A stretch of 52,001 nt of DNA from Candidatus Bathyarchaeota archaeon (GCA_003141855.1 PLNS01000027.1:108470-160470), one strand, 5' to 3'. Positions 7,899 to 15,720 are shown, counted from the first letter of the stretch. Numbers and translations: made by a program. The notes: generated by a model not told the origin, from the sequence alone.

Positions 7899-8273
7899 AT
7901 GACGTTCCTAGACACAAGTGTTATAATAGATTTCTTAGCAGGCGACGAAAAGATTGTTTCCTTAATTAAAGAACTCGTTGCCAAAGACGAAATTAAAACA
8001 ACAACCATAACAGAGTATGAATTACTCAAGCATAAGACCGAACTAAAAAGGCAGGTCGCGGAAAAGTTTTTGTCGGCTATAACAGTTTGTCCTTTCGACA
8101 GAGCCTCTGCCAGAAAGGCGGCTTTGCTTTTTGAGAAGTTGAGCAAAGCTGGAAGGATGATTAACGAGAATGATTTGCTTATAGCTGGAATTTCACTCGC
8201 CAACGACGAACTTTTGTTGACGCGTGACCAAAAATTCGGTAGCATAGATGACGTAAACATAAAGATAGTTTAA
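7899..8273 (+). CDS. vapC: VapC-type PIN-domain ribonuclease toxin
   Basis: The 124-residue product is a complete PIN domain: MTFLDTSVIIDFLAGDEK supplies the first catalytic Asp, TTITEYELLKH the Glu, and ENDLLIAGISLANDELLLTR the last acidic residues before the C-terminal strand. PIN toxins are Mg2+-dependent endonucleases cutting tRNA or rRNA when the antitoxin is degraded. It forms an operon with the VapB-like gene just upstream. Its stop is followed within five bases by a copy of repeat R1, so the repeat may act in its 3' end. All active-site residues seem present, so it should be functional. Confidence 0.85.
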   Translation: MTFLDTSVIIDFLAGDEKIVSLIKELVAKDEIKTTTITEYELLKHKTELKRQVAEKFLSAITVCPFDRASARKAALLFEKLSKAGRMINENDLLIAGISLANDELLLTRDQKFGSIDDVNIKIV

Positions 8274-8277
8274 ATTT

Positions 8278-8395
8278 GGGCGTGGTGTTGGTTGTAACCC
8301 GCCTTTGGGCTTAGTAATTTCTTAATACTAATTTCTTCGCTCATTTTAATCCCTGTGTCTTTATTGTTGCTGTCTAGTTATAAGCTTTTAGAGGT
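8278..8395 (+). repeat. Dispersed repeat R1, type b (copy 1)
   Basis: This segment begins GGGCGTGGT, contains the core GGTTGTAACCCGCCTT and continues with about 85 bases that align with 10005-10120, with small indels. On the minus strand it holds a 24-codon frame (8344 to 8270) beginning MSEEISIKKLLSPKAGYNQH, preceded by a TATA-like CTTATAAC. The second copy encodes MSEDSKKLLSPKAGYNQH with third-position changes and a 6-base in-frame indel, so the repeat may derive from the promoter and start of a gene. Bases 8396-8513 show nothing further. Confidence 0.75.
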
Positions 8396-8513
8396 AAGGA
8401 TGCTCGCTTCTTGCAAGCTACTAACTATTTTTTAACATCCTAAACTTTGAAAAGGTATATAGTTTGTGGGATGAAAGTTTAATCCACACGCACTAAAAAA
8501 AAGAGGGGAGAGA

Positions 8514-9353
8514 CTATTTTGCATAAGCCTCGACGAGGTCGCGTGCTGTAATAATGCCTGCCAACTTTTCGTCTCTGACGACAGGCAATCGTCTAATGTG
8601 TTTTAATGCCATTGTAGCAGCAGCTCTATGAACGCTTGTGCCGGCAGGAATAACGATTAGAGGCTGTGAACATTCCGGTCCTACCTCCGTAAACAACGCC
8701 TTGCCTTTGGCTAAGAAAGTCGTGAGCAGGTCTCGTTCAGTGAAAATCCCAAACGGTTCTCCTTTGCGGGTAATTATAACACTGCCGATGCGCTGCCTTC
8801 CCATGATTTTAGCTATGCTGATAACGGATGTTTCTTCATCGGCATTAACAACCTCTTTCGTCATGAATTCATCAACTTTAACCTCAGTTTCAGGAACATC
8901 AGGTAAACTCTTGATTAGGTCCGAAGCAGTTATGATACCCACAAGCGTTCCAGCATCAAACACCGCAAGTCTACTTTTCATACTAATCATTAGCTTGGCA
9001 ACTTCTTTTATCATAGCTGTAAGAGAAACACCAGCTAGTGGATACGACATCACATCCTCGACTTTTTCATCTCTTAGAAACAATCCAAGCGCTAAGACCT
9101 TGCTTAGCAAATCCCGCTCAGTAACTATCCCCACAGGCGTGTGGTACTTCACTACAATTAGGCTTCCGATATGCTTCTCACCCATTATTCGAGCAGCGTC
9201 ATCAAGCGAAGCCTCCGGAGTTATGGTAACAACATCATGGCTCATTAATTCCTTCGCCATTCGATAACGCGGCAAATCACGCTTGTATTGCTCATAAGCA
9301 ATATCAACGACGCCCGTCAACTTCCTTTTTATTTCCTCTTGAGGTGTCACCAA
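8514..9353 (-). CDS. Four-CBS-domain protein
   Basis: The 279-residue protein consists of a short helical leader (residues 1-33) and four consecutive CBS motifs: MSHDVVTITPEASLDDAARI... GIVTERDLL, VMSYPLAGVSL... GIITASDLI, FMTKEVVNADEETSVISIAK... GIFTERDLL, and CSQPLIVIPAGTSVHRAAAT... GIITARDLVEAYAK. They would pair into two Bateman modules binding adenine nucleotides or S-adenosylmethionine. No enzyme or channel domain is fused, so it is probably a stand-alone energy sensor. The PRC-barrel gene lies 110 bases upstream on the same strand and may be co-transcribed, though that gap leaves room for a separate promoter. Confidence 0.9.
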   Translation of the reverse strand: MVTPQEEIKRKLTGVVDIAYEQYKRDLPRYRMAKELMSHDVVTITPEASLDDAARIMGEKHIGSLIVVKYHTPVGIVTERDLLSKVLALGLFLRDEKVEDVMSYPLAGVSLTAMIKEVAKLMISMKSRLAVFDAGTLVGIITASDLIKSLPDVPETEVKVDEFMTKEVVNADEETSVISIAKIMGRQRIGSVIITRKGEPFGIFTERDLLTTFLAKGKALFTEVGPECSQPLIVIPAGTSVHRAAATMALKHIRRLPVVRDEKLAGIITARDLVEAYAK

Positions 9354-9463
9354 AAAAATCCCTCAAGATAAATAGTAGTCGAAAGGTCTAATTAAGCTTC
9401 CACACCTACATGGCAACCCCTTTAAATCTGCTCACCTAAACATAGAGAAAAACACTTGGTTGC

Positions 9464-9751
9464 TTACTCTTTGCACTCGGTAATCTCTTGCGATTCGCTT
9501 AATTGATCTAAGGATCTGCTTATTGTAACGTAATCTCCAATAGCCCTAACCATGTTGACGGGCACGCATACAGTAGAGCTTCTGAATCTCTTCTTGAATC
9601 CAAGTCTTGTTGCAGCTTCATCGTTTATTTTTATGTGCAAGTATGTTATGCTCCATTTTTCAGTGTCAACTAGTGCTCCTTTCACTACGCCAAGAGAAAA
9701 AGCTTCTGAAGTTAATACTTTCAATCCAACAAGATTTTCAAAACTTATCAC
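9464..9751 (-). CDS. PRC-barrel domain protein
   Basis: The 95-residue product starts MISFENLVGLKVLTSEAFSL and continues GVVKGALVDTEKWSITYLHI, the pattern of a PRC-barrel: a small beta-barrel found in photosynthetic reaction centre H and RNA-processing RimM, and as a free-standing protein in many archaea. Free archaeal PRC-barrel proteins have been linked to cell division (CdpB family) in some lineages, so a role with division or RNA is possible but not shown. The tail after residue 80 is Ser/Glu rich. It precedes the CBS gene on the same strand. Confidence 0.82.
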   Translation of the reverse strand: MISFENLVGLKVLTSEAFSLGVVKGALVDTEKWSITYLHIKINDEAATRLGFKKRFRSSTVCVPVNMVRAIGDYVTISRSLDQLSESQEITECKE

Positions 9752-9849
9752 TTAAAACACCTAAATATCAATCTGTTTCACGTTAAATAAATACTTTATC
9801 AACACTCACGTACGCTTACACAACCGTATGCCGAAATTTTACTGAATTT

Positions 9850-9987
9850 ATGCTGTCATATCTTGGAGACAAATATTACTCGGCAATCGCTAAAACGACA
9901 GAAGAATTTCAGGAATTAATTGAAAATGGCTTCAGCTTTGTTTGTATTTCTCCCGAAAACATCATGCTTTTTAGAAAACCCAAATAG
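9850..9987 (+). CDS. Possible small protein, 45 aa
   Basis: From ATG 9850 a 45-codon frame encodes MLSYLGDKYYSAIAKTTEEF followed by QELIENGFSFVCISPENIML and FRKPK. The ending resembles the C-terminal beta-hairpin plus basic tail seen at the end of several small archaeal proteins. It may be a real mini-gene or the tail of a lost gene, because the same frame is open upstream of the ATG. It is followed after 17 bases by repeat R1 type b, the same arrangement as vapC. No family recognised. Confidence 0.4.
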   Translation: MLSYLGDKYYSAIAKTTEEFQELIENGFSFVCISPENIMLFRKPK

Positions 9988-10004
9988 ATGGTGGGTTTCG
10001 CTGT

Positions 10005-10120
10005 GGGCGTGGTGTGTTGGTTGTAACCCGCCTTAGGGCTTAGTAATTTCTTACTATCTTCACTCATTTTGTATCCCTGTTTTCTTATTGTTGATACCTA
10101 GTTATAAGGTTTTAAGAGGT
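10005..10120 (+). repeat. Dispersed repeat R1, type b (copy 2)
   Basis: This aligns with 8278-8395 over its whole length, starting GGGCGTGGTGTGTTGG and ending near GTTATAAGGTTTTAAGAGGT. The minus strand carries a 52-codon frame (10067 to 9909) starting MSEDSKKLLSPKAGYNQHTT, with a TATA-like CTTATAAC about 40 bases before its ATG. The rest of 10121-10305 shows no gene; GTGAGAAAATG leads into the next start. Confidence 0.75.
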
Positions 10121-10305
10121 CGTTATTGTGGATGACAACGAGCGGCCTGATTTCAAAAATGTAAATCTGCCAACCTAAAGGTTGAATCTAATATTGCCCC
10201 CTCCTGTTCTTTATGCGGAACAGACTGTTCCTCTGGGAGAGTATTAAGGTAGTGAACACAGTATTTCTTGCGAGGAAGCATTAAGAGAAAGCTCTGGGTG
10301 AGAAA

Positions 10306-10752
10306 ATGAACAAAATAACAAAAGCAATAATTGCCTCTTTTATCCTTCTTCTAGTAGTTTATACAGCTTTTATTACAGTAGCGGAAAATAGTCTAAGAAG
10401 CGAATTGGAACAGAAGAATTCGCAAATAAATGAGCTCCAGAATCAATGGGATAATCAACAGAAAGCTCTTGTTATAACTGCACTGGGAATTTCAACTGAA
10501 CCAAGAAACGGAACTTATCCCCATCCTCACTTTACTGTACAAGGAATCGTCATTAATGTCGGAAATAGAACTGCATACAATGCAATTCTAGACATAATTG
10601 CCTATTACAAAAATGGAGCTTTAGCTTTGAACATGACCTTGCCTTTCGGAAATTTGGAAAAATGGCAGATAGGAAATGTAAACGAGATAATAGCCACTTC
10701 TGATTGGATAGGGAATTATACAATCACCCCTTCTTGGACTGATATCCCTTAA
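10306..10752 (+). CDS. Membrane-anchored coiled-coil/beta-sandwich protein
   Basis: The 148-residue product has an N-terminal hydrophobic anchor (residues 7-26, IIASFILLLVVYTAFITVA), a short coiled coil (about 30-55, SLRSELEQKNSQINELQNQW) and a domain beginning ITALGISTEPRNGTYPHPHF, followed by VQGIVINVGNRTAYNAILDI. The latter resembles the FxLYD-like or CARDB-like beta-sandwiches in extracytoplasmic archaeal proteins (a strand, then N-GN-T-AYNA). It would face the outside. Several N-x-S/T sequons fit a glycosylated surface protein. No enzyme motif seen; function unknown. Confidence 0.7.
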   Translation: MNKITKAIIASFILLLVVYTAFITVAENSLRSELEQKNSQINELQNQWDNQQKALVITALGISTEPRNGTYPHPHFTVQGIVINVGNRTAYNAILDIIAYYKNGALALNMTLPFGNLEKWQIGNVNEIIATSDWIGNYTITPSWTDIP

Positions 10753-11035
10753 AAAATGGCATTCTCAAAATATACTGTAACTCAATTCTTTGTAGGTTCT
10801 TTTGTAGTCCCCTGTGTTCCTTAAGATAAGGAAAAGGGGATTTAGGGGTCAAAAGGTGTGATAGCGCCTATTCACGCATTCCTTAGAGACGGTGGGGATT
10901 TCATCTTCTGAGGTAAATTTCTCTTGTGGCTTCTCCTTGGTGGCTAATTCGTCTTGCCGATATTCCATGGCTTCTGAGCTTATGTTGTTTACAGCGAATC
11001 TTTTGTTGTTTACACCATCAGTTAAGGAGTTTTGT
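10753..11035. other. Intergenic, no gene supported
   Basis: No convincing gene. The minus strand has a long open frame running through 10860-11060 whose first ATG (10971) would give a 39-residue hydrophilic peptide (MEYRQDELATKEKPQEKFTS), and the plus strand a 167-codon frame (10926-11429) that runs through the R1 repeat and the GC-richer segment after it. Both look like by-products of composition. The segment leads into the second long copy of repeat R1. Confidence 0.4.
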
Positions 11036-11145
11036 GGGCTGGTGTATTGGCTATAACCCGCCTTCTGTTGTCTGTGGCATTCGGCTAATCGGGCTACCCG
11101 CGCCTTCCGGTAGATACTTCATCGGCGACTGTTTGCCCTTTCCAC
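11036..11145 (+). repeat. Dispersed repeat R1, long type a (copy 2)
   Basis: This differs from 7503-7612 at only three positions, all in the loop between the two arms of the possible stem (GTGTATTGGCTATAA here). The arms GGCTGGT and ACCCGCC are unchanged. It lies far from any gene end. Confidence 0.85.
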
Positions 11146-11405
11146 TTGCAGGACGGCCGTTTCACCGCTTCCAGCCCAGCGCACTCGACATCACAAATGT
11201 GTCATTGCCTGTCTGGGTGGACGTTTCGTTTCTGCTCCGTTGCCAAGGCTCTCGCCCTGTCCCCTGCGGAACTGCAATTCTACATGTGGGCGGAGTTTCC
11301 TCAGACCCAAAATTTTGGATCCGAAAGCCACACACCAACTCGCCAGCCCACAACAACTGCGCATTGGCAACCAATAAACATACTCATACCCCACCAAAAA
11401 CCAAC
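11146..11405. other. GC-richer anonymous segment with long open frames
   Basis: This 260-base stretch is visibly richer in G and C than its flanks and stays open in more than one frame on both strands, with no recognisable protein. It includes a perfect 12-base palindrome CCAAAATTTTGG at 11307-11318. In one plus frame it reads DPKFWIRKP, echoing DPQFWIRES at the end of the 1551 gene. I see no start with a ribosome binding site. It may be a relic of an insertion carried with the adjoining repeats. Confidence 0.4.
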
Positions 11406-11410
11406 ACGAA

Positions 11411-11620
11411 CATATTTGGATCCTATTAGAGGTTCATTGCAGAAACGATAGAGGGGTAGTGGCTTACCAGCATATTTGGAGCCTATTAGAAATGCGTTGC
11501 AGTAACCTATAGGGGGTAGGTCACTAATGGCATCTCTATCAGCCAAAAGCATGTTAAATCTACAAATCCCTAAAGGGGGGTAGGTCCTATTGGCGTTTTC
11601 AGAGCCCAAACACATGTTAA
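11411..11620 (+). repeat. Tandem copies of dispersed repeat R2
   Basis: Three degenerate units of about 60 bases follow each other. Units at 11411 and 11471 begin CATATTTGGATCCTATTAGA and CATATTTGGAGCCTATTAGA and end with GGGGTAG or GGGGGTAGGTCAC. The third (11531-11620) has the second flavour: AAAGGGGGGTAGGTCCTATT then GGCGTTTTC and CACATGTTAA. The same units occur on the other strand at 15538, 22716 and 44362. A small hairpin ACCTA...TAGGT is possible in the best unit. The array runs up to the AK6 gene. Confidence 0.72.
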
Positions 11621-11685
11621 ATTTTTGGGGAACAGAAAAACAAAAGCCAAAACCGATAACTACCACCGCCCACCCAATTAGCCTC

Positions 11686-12267
11686 ATGAAACGCGTCATC
11701 CTCATCACTGGGACACCATGCACGGGAAAAACCACCACGGCAAAACAACTCGCCGCCAAACTCAACGCAGACTACATCAACCTGACCGACTACGCCAAAA
11801 CCTACAACCTGACATTAGGCGAAGACAAGGAACGCCAAACCACCATCATCGACGAAGAAAAAATGCGCCGAAAACTATCAGAAACCATAGAAACCTCAGA
11901 GAACGACAACATCATTGTGGACGGGCACTACGCCGCCGCAGTCACCCCAACAGAACTCGTCAAAAAGGTCTTTGTTTTGCGCCGAAACCCCAAAGAACTC
12001 AAACAATTCATGCAAAAAAGCGGCTTTAGCGACGCCAAACTCTATGAAAACTTGTCCGCGGAAATCCTCGACAGCTGCCTCATCGAAGCAATGCAAACGC
12101 AGGCGGGCAAGGTTTGCGAGTTAGACGTGACAGGAAAAACAGTTGAAGAAAACGTAACCGAAATCATAGAGGTTTTGGACAGGGGCAAGAGTTGCTGCAG
12201 CGGCTTTGTGGATTGGCTGGGCATGCTTGAGCGTGAAGGCTTAACCGACCAGTTCCTAAAAACCTAA
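11686..12267 (+). CDS. AK6/Fap7-type adenylate kinase
   Basis: The 193-residue form starts MKRVILITGTPCTGKTTTAK with a P-loop (GTPCTGKTT) at residues 8-16, then LGEDKERQTTIIDEEKMRRK, IIVDGHYAA (Walker B like) and VFVLRRNPKELKQF (LID). This is the archaeal-eukaryotic AK6/Fap7 family, which combines adenylate kinase activity with a role in late small-subunit ribosome assembly beside uS11. An in-frame TTG at 11590 lies inside repeat R2 and adds a 32-residue unrelated leader, so ATG 11686 is preferred. Its stop nearly touches the stop of the convergent gene at 12269. Confidence 0.9.
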   Translation: MKRVILITGTPCTGKTTTAKQLAAKLNADYINLTDYAKTYNLTLGEDKERQTTIIDEEKMRRKLSETIETSENDNIIVDGHYAAAVTPTELVKKVFVLRRNPKELKQFMQKSGFSDAKLYENLSAEILDSCLIEAMQTQAGKVCELDVTGKTVEENVTEIIEVLDRGKSCCSGFVDWLGMLEREGLTDQFLKT

Positions 12268-12268
12268 G

Positions 12269-12694
12269 CTACCTTAAGCTGCCGATTTTCTGCTTTGTCA
12301 GCAGCGTAATCTTGCGCCGATTTGAATACGACTTTGCGTGGTCGCTGAATTTTTCCCCAATCATGATGGGGCTTGCTAAATCAACATCTTCCGAGGACGT
12401 GTCTAGGTTGATGATGACGTTTACGCCGATGGTTCGGTTCCAATCGCGCACCCAAACACCCTGCTCAAGGCGCCCCTTCTGCACAATCAAGTCAAAATGC
12501 CTCGAAACGCCGCTGTGGCCTTCAAGCTTGACGTTTGCGCTGTTAACCTTGTAACCTTCCTTCTTGAAGTATTGAACTGCCAAATCCGTCAATTGGGACC
12601 TGGACTTAAACTGTTCTTCATCAACGTTCATAACGCTCGCTCTCTCTACCAAACTATTAATGAACCTGTATGATGAAAAGGCTTTCGGAAGCAA
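12269..12694 (-). CDS. Restriction-endonuclease-like (Mrr-type) small protein
   Basis: The product has an N-terminal helical half (DEEQFKSRSQLTDLAVQYFK) and a segment KLEGHSGVSRHFDLIVQKGR, resembling the E-G-x-SG-x-x-H-x-F-D pattern with the catalytic Asp of Mrr/PD-(D/E)xK nuclease-like folds, then GVNVIINLDTSSEDVDLASP. Small proteins like this are annotated as restriction-endonuclease-like in archaea; activity and substrate are unknown. The longest form starts at 12694, only six bases from the divergent start at 12701; ATG 12631 (MNVDEEQFKSRS) gives 120 residues and leaves space for two promoters, so it is likely the true start. Confidence 0.6.
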   Translation of the reverse strand: MLPKAFSSYRFINSLVERASVMNVDEEQFKSRSQLTDLAVQYFKKEGYKVNSANVKLEGHSGVSRHFDLIVQKGRLEQGVWVRDWNRTIGVNVIINLDTSSEDVDLASPIMIGEKFSDHAKSYSNRRKITLLTKQKIGSLR

Positions 12695-12700
12695 CCCAAT

Positions 12701-12910
12701 ATGGGCGCAACATTAATCGTAAAATGCACGCAATGCGGCGGCTTAATGCTGACCGCCGTTAGGCAGAAGACAAAGATTTGCCCTTACTGCGGCACACACG
12801 TAAACCTCCTGCTCGCCCAAAAAGTAGCCGCCGCCGACACAGCCCTTGAAGCTTCAGAGATGCTGCGCAAACTAAAAAGCGAACAAAAACTCAACCACAA
12901 AAAAACTTAG
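12701..12910 (+). CDS. Archaeal zinc-ribbon protein (DUF1922-like)
   Basis: The 69-residue product has C-x2-C at CTQC and C-x2-C at CPYC (ribbon of about 27 residues: VKCTQCGGLMLTAVRQKTKI then CPYCGT), followed by a helical tail with AADTALEASEMLRKLKSEQK. This matches the small DUF1922-type archaeal zinc ribbons whose tail helix has an EAS-x-x-x-KL pattern. Its job is unknown; a role in translation or transcription is inferred only from its neighbours. It overlaps the 3' end of the convergent TtuA-like gene by four bases. Confidence 0.75.
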   Translation: MGATLIVKCTQCGGLMLTAVRQKTKICPYCGTHVNLLLAQKVAAADTALEASEMLRKLKSEQKLNHKKT

Positions 12911-13845
12911 CGAACATGCCCAAGCAACTCGCATGCCTTACACAAAACCAACGCCGATGGTTCCCCGCATTCAACGCACACTTTAAAATCTTCTTTCTTA
13001 GCCGTTTCTTCAAGTGCAGGCCGCAGGCGTTCGAGGGCTTTGAAAACGGTGAATTTTGTGCCCGCGTGTTTTTCTTCCATGCGGTTAAGCATTCCTCGGA
13101 TATCATTGCGCAAAGCTTCAGAAGCGTATGGGCAAGGGGTGTCTTGAAAAGTGATTTTTTTGACGTAAGCGTAGAGGGCGCTTTCTTTTTCGGGGATTTC
13201 GCAGAAAGGCTTAATCTTCTGCACAAACAAGGGGTGGACTTCGGTGGTTACTGGTTTTTCTTTTGCTAACCTTGCGATGTCGCCGTGGAAAATGTTCATC
13301 AGAACCGTCTGCACTTCGTCGTCGAGGGTGTGGGCTGTGGCGATTTTGTCGGCTTTAACCTGCCGTGCACCAGCGTTGATGGCTTTCCGCCGCAGAACGC
13401 CGCAGTAAGCGCATGCAGTTAGCTCGGTTTGCCCTTTTTCCCGCGCTCTAAAAATCATTTCATCGAGCGTGAAACCGTAAAGTTCCTTAAACGAGACGAT
13501 ATAGTGTGGGATATCGAGTTGCTTGCAGTTTGTTGCTGCAATGTCTAGGGCTTCATCACGGTAACCCTTGATGCCCTCATCAACCGTTACTGCGGTAAGG
13601 TTGGTTTTTGGCCTGGACCGCTTGAGCTTCGCCAATATGTGCAGCAGGCTGAGGCTGTCTTTGCCGCCTGAAACCGCCACGGCTAAATGGTCGTCGAAGT
13701 TGAGCATGTGGTAGCGTGTGATGGTTGCGCGTACTTTGGCTTCGATGGATTGGGTGAAGCATTTTTTGCACAGTCGCTCGCCTGAATATTGCCTGTAGAA
13801 GAAGGCTTCTTTGGTTTTGCAGGCACTGCAGACAGCGGCATTCAT
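12907..13845 (-). CDS. TtuA/Ncs6-type tRNA 2-thiolation enzyme
   Basis: The 312-residue protein has an N-terminal zinc finger (CSACKTKEAF... CKKC), the PP-loop SGGKDSLSLL near residue 60, a central CAYC and a later PCPY cysteine that with CAYC could hold the [4Fe-4S] cluster of TtuA, and a C-terminal zinc ribbon (CVECGEPSA... CKAC). This is the TtuA/Ncs6/CTU1 (TIGR00269) architecture. The enzyme adenylates and thiolates uridine in tRNA (position 54 for TtuA, wobble 34 for Ncs6). The sulfur carrier is not in the window. All the key residues are present. It is convergent with the DUF1922-like gene. Confidence 0.88.
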   Translation of the reverse strand: MNAAVCSACKTKEAFFYRQYSGERLCKKCFTQSIEAKVRATITRYHMLNFDDHLAVAVSGGKDSLSLLHILAKLKRSRPKTNLTAVTVDEGIKGYRDEALDIAATNCKQLDIPHYIVSFKELYGFTLDEMIFRAREKGQTELTACAYCGVLRRKAINAGARQVKADKIATAHTLDDEVQTVLMNIFHGDIARLAKEKPVTTEVHPLFVQKIKPFCEIPEKESALYAYVKKITFQDTPCPYASEALRNDIRGMLNRMEEKHAGTKFTVFKALERLRPALEETAKKEDFKVCVECGEPSALVLCKACELLGHVR

Positions 13846-13930
13846 TAGGGCTTAACCTTTGATAACCTTTGATTGGTGGATTAAACTAAATAAACAATGC
13901 AGTACTAAATGTAGGAATTGGCGCTTTAAG

Positions 13931-14635
13931 ATGGCTGTTAAACCGACCAAACACGGAGACTTCAAAGAGGTAACTTATTCTAGTGCACGCTGGGCAATGC
14001 TAAAAGAGCTCCGAGCTAAAGCGGTTGGGGTCATGGAGGCGCTGGAAATGTTTCATCTGCAGTCGCTCACGCACGGCAGTATAGCCAGAGGAGACGTAAA
14101 ATTGGGCAGCGACGTGGATGTGTTCATTCCTGAAGTACAGAACAGTTTCTTGGTGGAAACCGCCCTTGAAAAAGCCAAAATACCTGTCAACTCGCGGTTA
14201 ATTGTTCAAGCCACGCCATCCTATGCGATGAAAGCACACATTGAAATCGACGAGAAAACAACGGTTTCGTTTCCGCTTATGGAGATGCGCCGAGTTGAGA
14301 GGGAATTTTACAGGTTCGGCGGCGAAGTAAACCTAAACCAGCTTAAAGCGGATGTTCGGGTTGCAGGCGTGGATAAGCGGCTTATGCTCATTGAACCCAC
14401 TGAGAAAGGACATGTGGAAAGCAACGTTGTTGGCAGGGAAGAGTTTACCGCTAAAATTCTCGGAGTCGCCGCCGAGACCGTTTTGGATAGGGTTCATGCT
14501 CTGTTGAAGCGTGATGCGGTTGGCAGAACAGGGGTTTTTGTTAAAAAAGAACTGATGCAGGATGAAACTTTTGAGTTAGCCCTAAAAAAACTCGCTGACT
14601 TGAATCCTGCGGTTCGGCGAAGAATGAAAAAGTAG
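13931..14635 (+). CDS. Archaeal nucleotidyltransferase-domain protein
   Basis: Starting at ATG 13931 (MAVKPTKHGDFKEVTYS) the product has 234 residues. The active-site pattern of the polymerase-beta-type nucleotidyltransferases is present: LTHGSIARGDVKLGSDVDVF, i.e. GS-x10-DxD, with a third acidic candidate in HIEIDEKTTVSF. The remaining C-terminal part (residues about 130-234) is helical and basic and ends RRRMKK. The family is archaeal-specific with no established substrate; transfer of a nucleotide to RNA or protein is possible. The upstream in-frame ATG 13859 adds a poorly coding 24-residue extension and is rejected. The gene stops two bases before the convergent TBP gene. Confidence 0.76.
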   Translation: MAVKPTKHGDFKEVTYSSARWAMLKELRAKAVGVMEALEMFHLQSLTHGSIARGDVKLGSDVDVFIPEVQNSFLVETALEKAKIPVNSRLIVQATPSYAMKAHIEIDEKTTVSFPLMEMRRVEREFYRFGGEVNLNQLKADVRVAGVDKRLMLIEPTEKGHVESNVVGREEFTAKILGVAAETVLDRVHALLKRDAVGRTGVFVKKELMQDETFELALKKLADLNPAVRRRMKK

Positions 14636-14637
14636 GT

Positions 14638-15207
14638 TTATGGGGGAGCGGGGTAGTAGATGAGTTCTTTTTCTTCGAGCAGCAATTGGATTTTGTCGAC
14701 TGCTTCGTAGACTTGTTCTTCTTTTTTGGCGCCTACGCAGACGAGTTTTCCAGCTGAGAAGATTAGGAACACTACTTTAGGTTCATCCATACGGTAGACT
14801 GCACCGGGGAACTGTTCCGGTTCGTACATGACCTTGCTGAGTTTGTAGACTAAGCTTTCTAAGTCGATTTCGCCGCCTAATTCTGCTGAAGCCACGATGT
14901 TTTGGATTATCACGATTGGTTTTTCTGTTATCTGGATGCCTTCGCTTCGAAGTTCTTTGACGACTTTGTCTACTGCGCTTCGTGATTCTTTTTCAGATTT
15001 AGCGCCTGTACAGACCATTTTGCCGGTTCCGAAAATGAGTGTGGCTGTTTTTGGTTTTTTTATTCGAAAAACTAGCCCTGGGAAGACGCTGGGATTGTAT
15101 TCTGTTTGAGGAAATTTTTCTACAATTTTTTGTAAGTCGATTTTCTGGTTAAGTGAGACTGAGGCTACGATGTTTTGGATCTTAATGATTGGTTTTCTTT
15201 TACTCAT
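14638..15207 (-). CDS. tbp: TATA-box-binding protein
   Basis: The 189-residue protein is two tandem saddle repeats of about 85 residues: IKIQNIVASVSLNQKIDLQK ... NPSVFPGLVFRIKKPKTATL ... KMVCTGAKSEKESRSAVDKV, and IIQNIVASAELGGEIDLESL ... EPEQFPGAVYRMDEPKVVFL ... KLVCVGAKKEEQVYEAVDKI. Conserved Phe pairs (FPG) for DNA kinking are kept in both halves. It is the general factor that binds TATA boxes and recruits TFB and RNA polymerase. An obvious TATA-like element for its own promoter lies at 15244-15250. Confidence 0.95.
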   Translation of the reverse strand: MSKRKPIIKIQNIVASVSLNQKIDLQKIVEKFPQTEYNPSVFPGLVFRIKKPKTATLIFGTGKMVCTGAKSEKESRSAVDKVVKELRSEGIQITEKPIVIIQNIVASAELGGEIDLESLVYKLSKVMYEPEQFPGAVYRMDEPKVVFLIFSAGKLVCVGAKKEEQVYEAVDKIQLLLEEKELIYYPAPP

Positions 15208-15243
15208 GTCAACTCACGGTTGAGTATTTAAATGGAATAGGGG

Positions 15244-15250
15244 TATATAA
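15244..15250 (-). promoter_or_regulatory. TATA box of the tbp gene
   Basis: On the minus strand this reads TTATATA, 37-43 bases before the tbp ATG, the right distance for a transcript start roughly 12 bases before it. A second AT-rich site (TTTATAAAG, near 15260) and ATTTAAATA (15226-15234) also lie here. Choice of the real box is inference. Confidence 0.5.
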
Positions 15251-15537
15251 CAGCATCTCTTTATAAAGGGCTCTTGAGCGCTGGTTTGGCTGGTTTATGA
15301 ACTCTATCGTTTGTACTCTAGTGCTCAAAACAGACTATACCCCCCTATAAATAGGGTCAACGTTTGCAGGGTTTGAAATGTTGGGCTGGTTTGCGTGTGT
15401 TTTTGGGTAGCGGTTGGCTTTAAGTATTTGTGGTGGGTTTCTTGTGTTTTCTCATCGTTTGCGGTTGCGCTGGTTGCTTGGAGAAACCTCTACCTCTCTG
15501 TGTGACCTCCCCCTCCCTTATATAAAGCGCCAATTTC
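15251..15537. other. Intergenic region between tbp and pelota, part 1
   Basis: No gene supported. A 70-codon frame (15414-15626) is not protein-like. The string ACTATACCCCCCTATAAATA at 15332-15351 and CCTCCCCCTCCCTTATATAA near 15507 are weakly similar to the GGGGGTAGG core of R2, and 15541-15590 is a clear R2 unit. Confidence 0.4.
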
Positions 15538-15590
15538 AACATGTTAATGGCTGCAAAAACCGCCAATACCAACCTCCCCTCTTAGCAATT
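15538..15590 (-). repeat. Dispersed repeat R2, second flavour
   Basis: On the minus strand this reads ATTGCTAAGAGGGGAGGTTG then GTATTGGCGGTTTTTGCAGC and CATTAACATGTTG, matching 22716-22767 (GTATTGGCGGTTTTTCAAGC then CATTAGCATG) and the third unit at 11531-11620. The rest of the gap to 15720 shows nothing else. Confidence 0.65.
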
Positions 15591-15720
15591 TCAGAAAAAC
15601 CTCTTGCTCTCCCCACAAACGCTTAACATACCATTAAACGATAAACATGTAGGCATTTCTTAGCCGAATTGAAAGGGTGTAGGAGGGTTTAGGGCTTGAT
15701 TTGTAATGTGCTAATGGGTT

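Noticed and set aside
10926-11429. 167-codon plus frame
   Set aside because: Runs through repeat R1 and the GC-richer segment, with Cys/Pro-rich composition and no recognisable domain.
11411-11620. CRISPR array
   Set aside because: The units are degenerate, adjoin each other without unique spacers of even length, and no cas gene is present.
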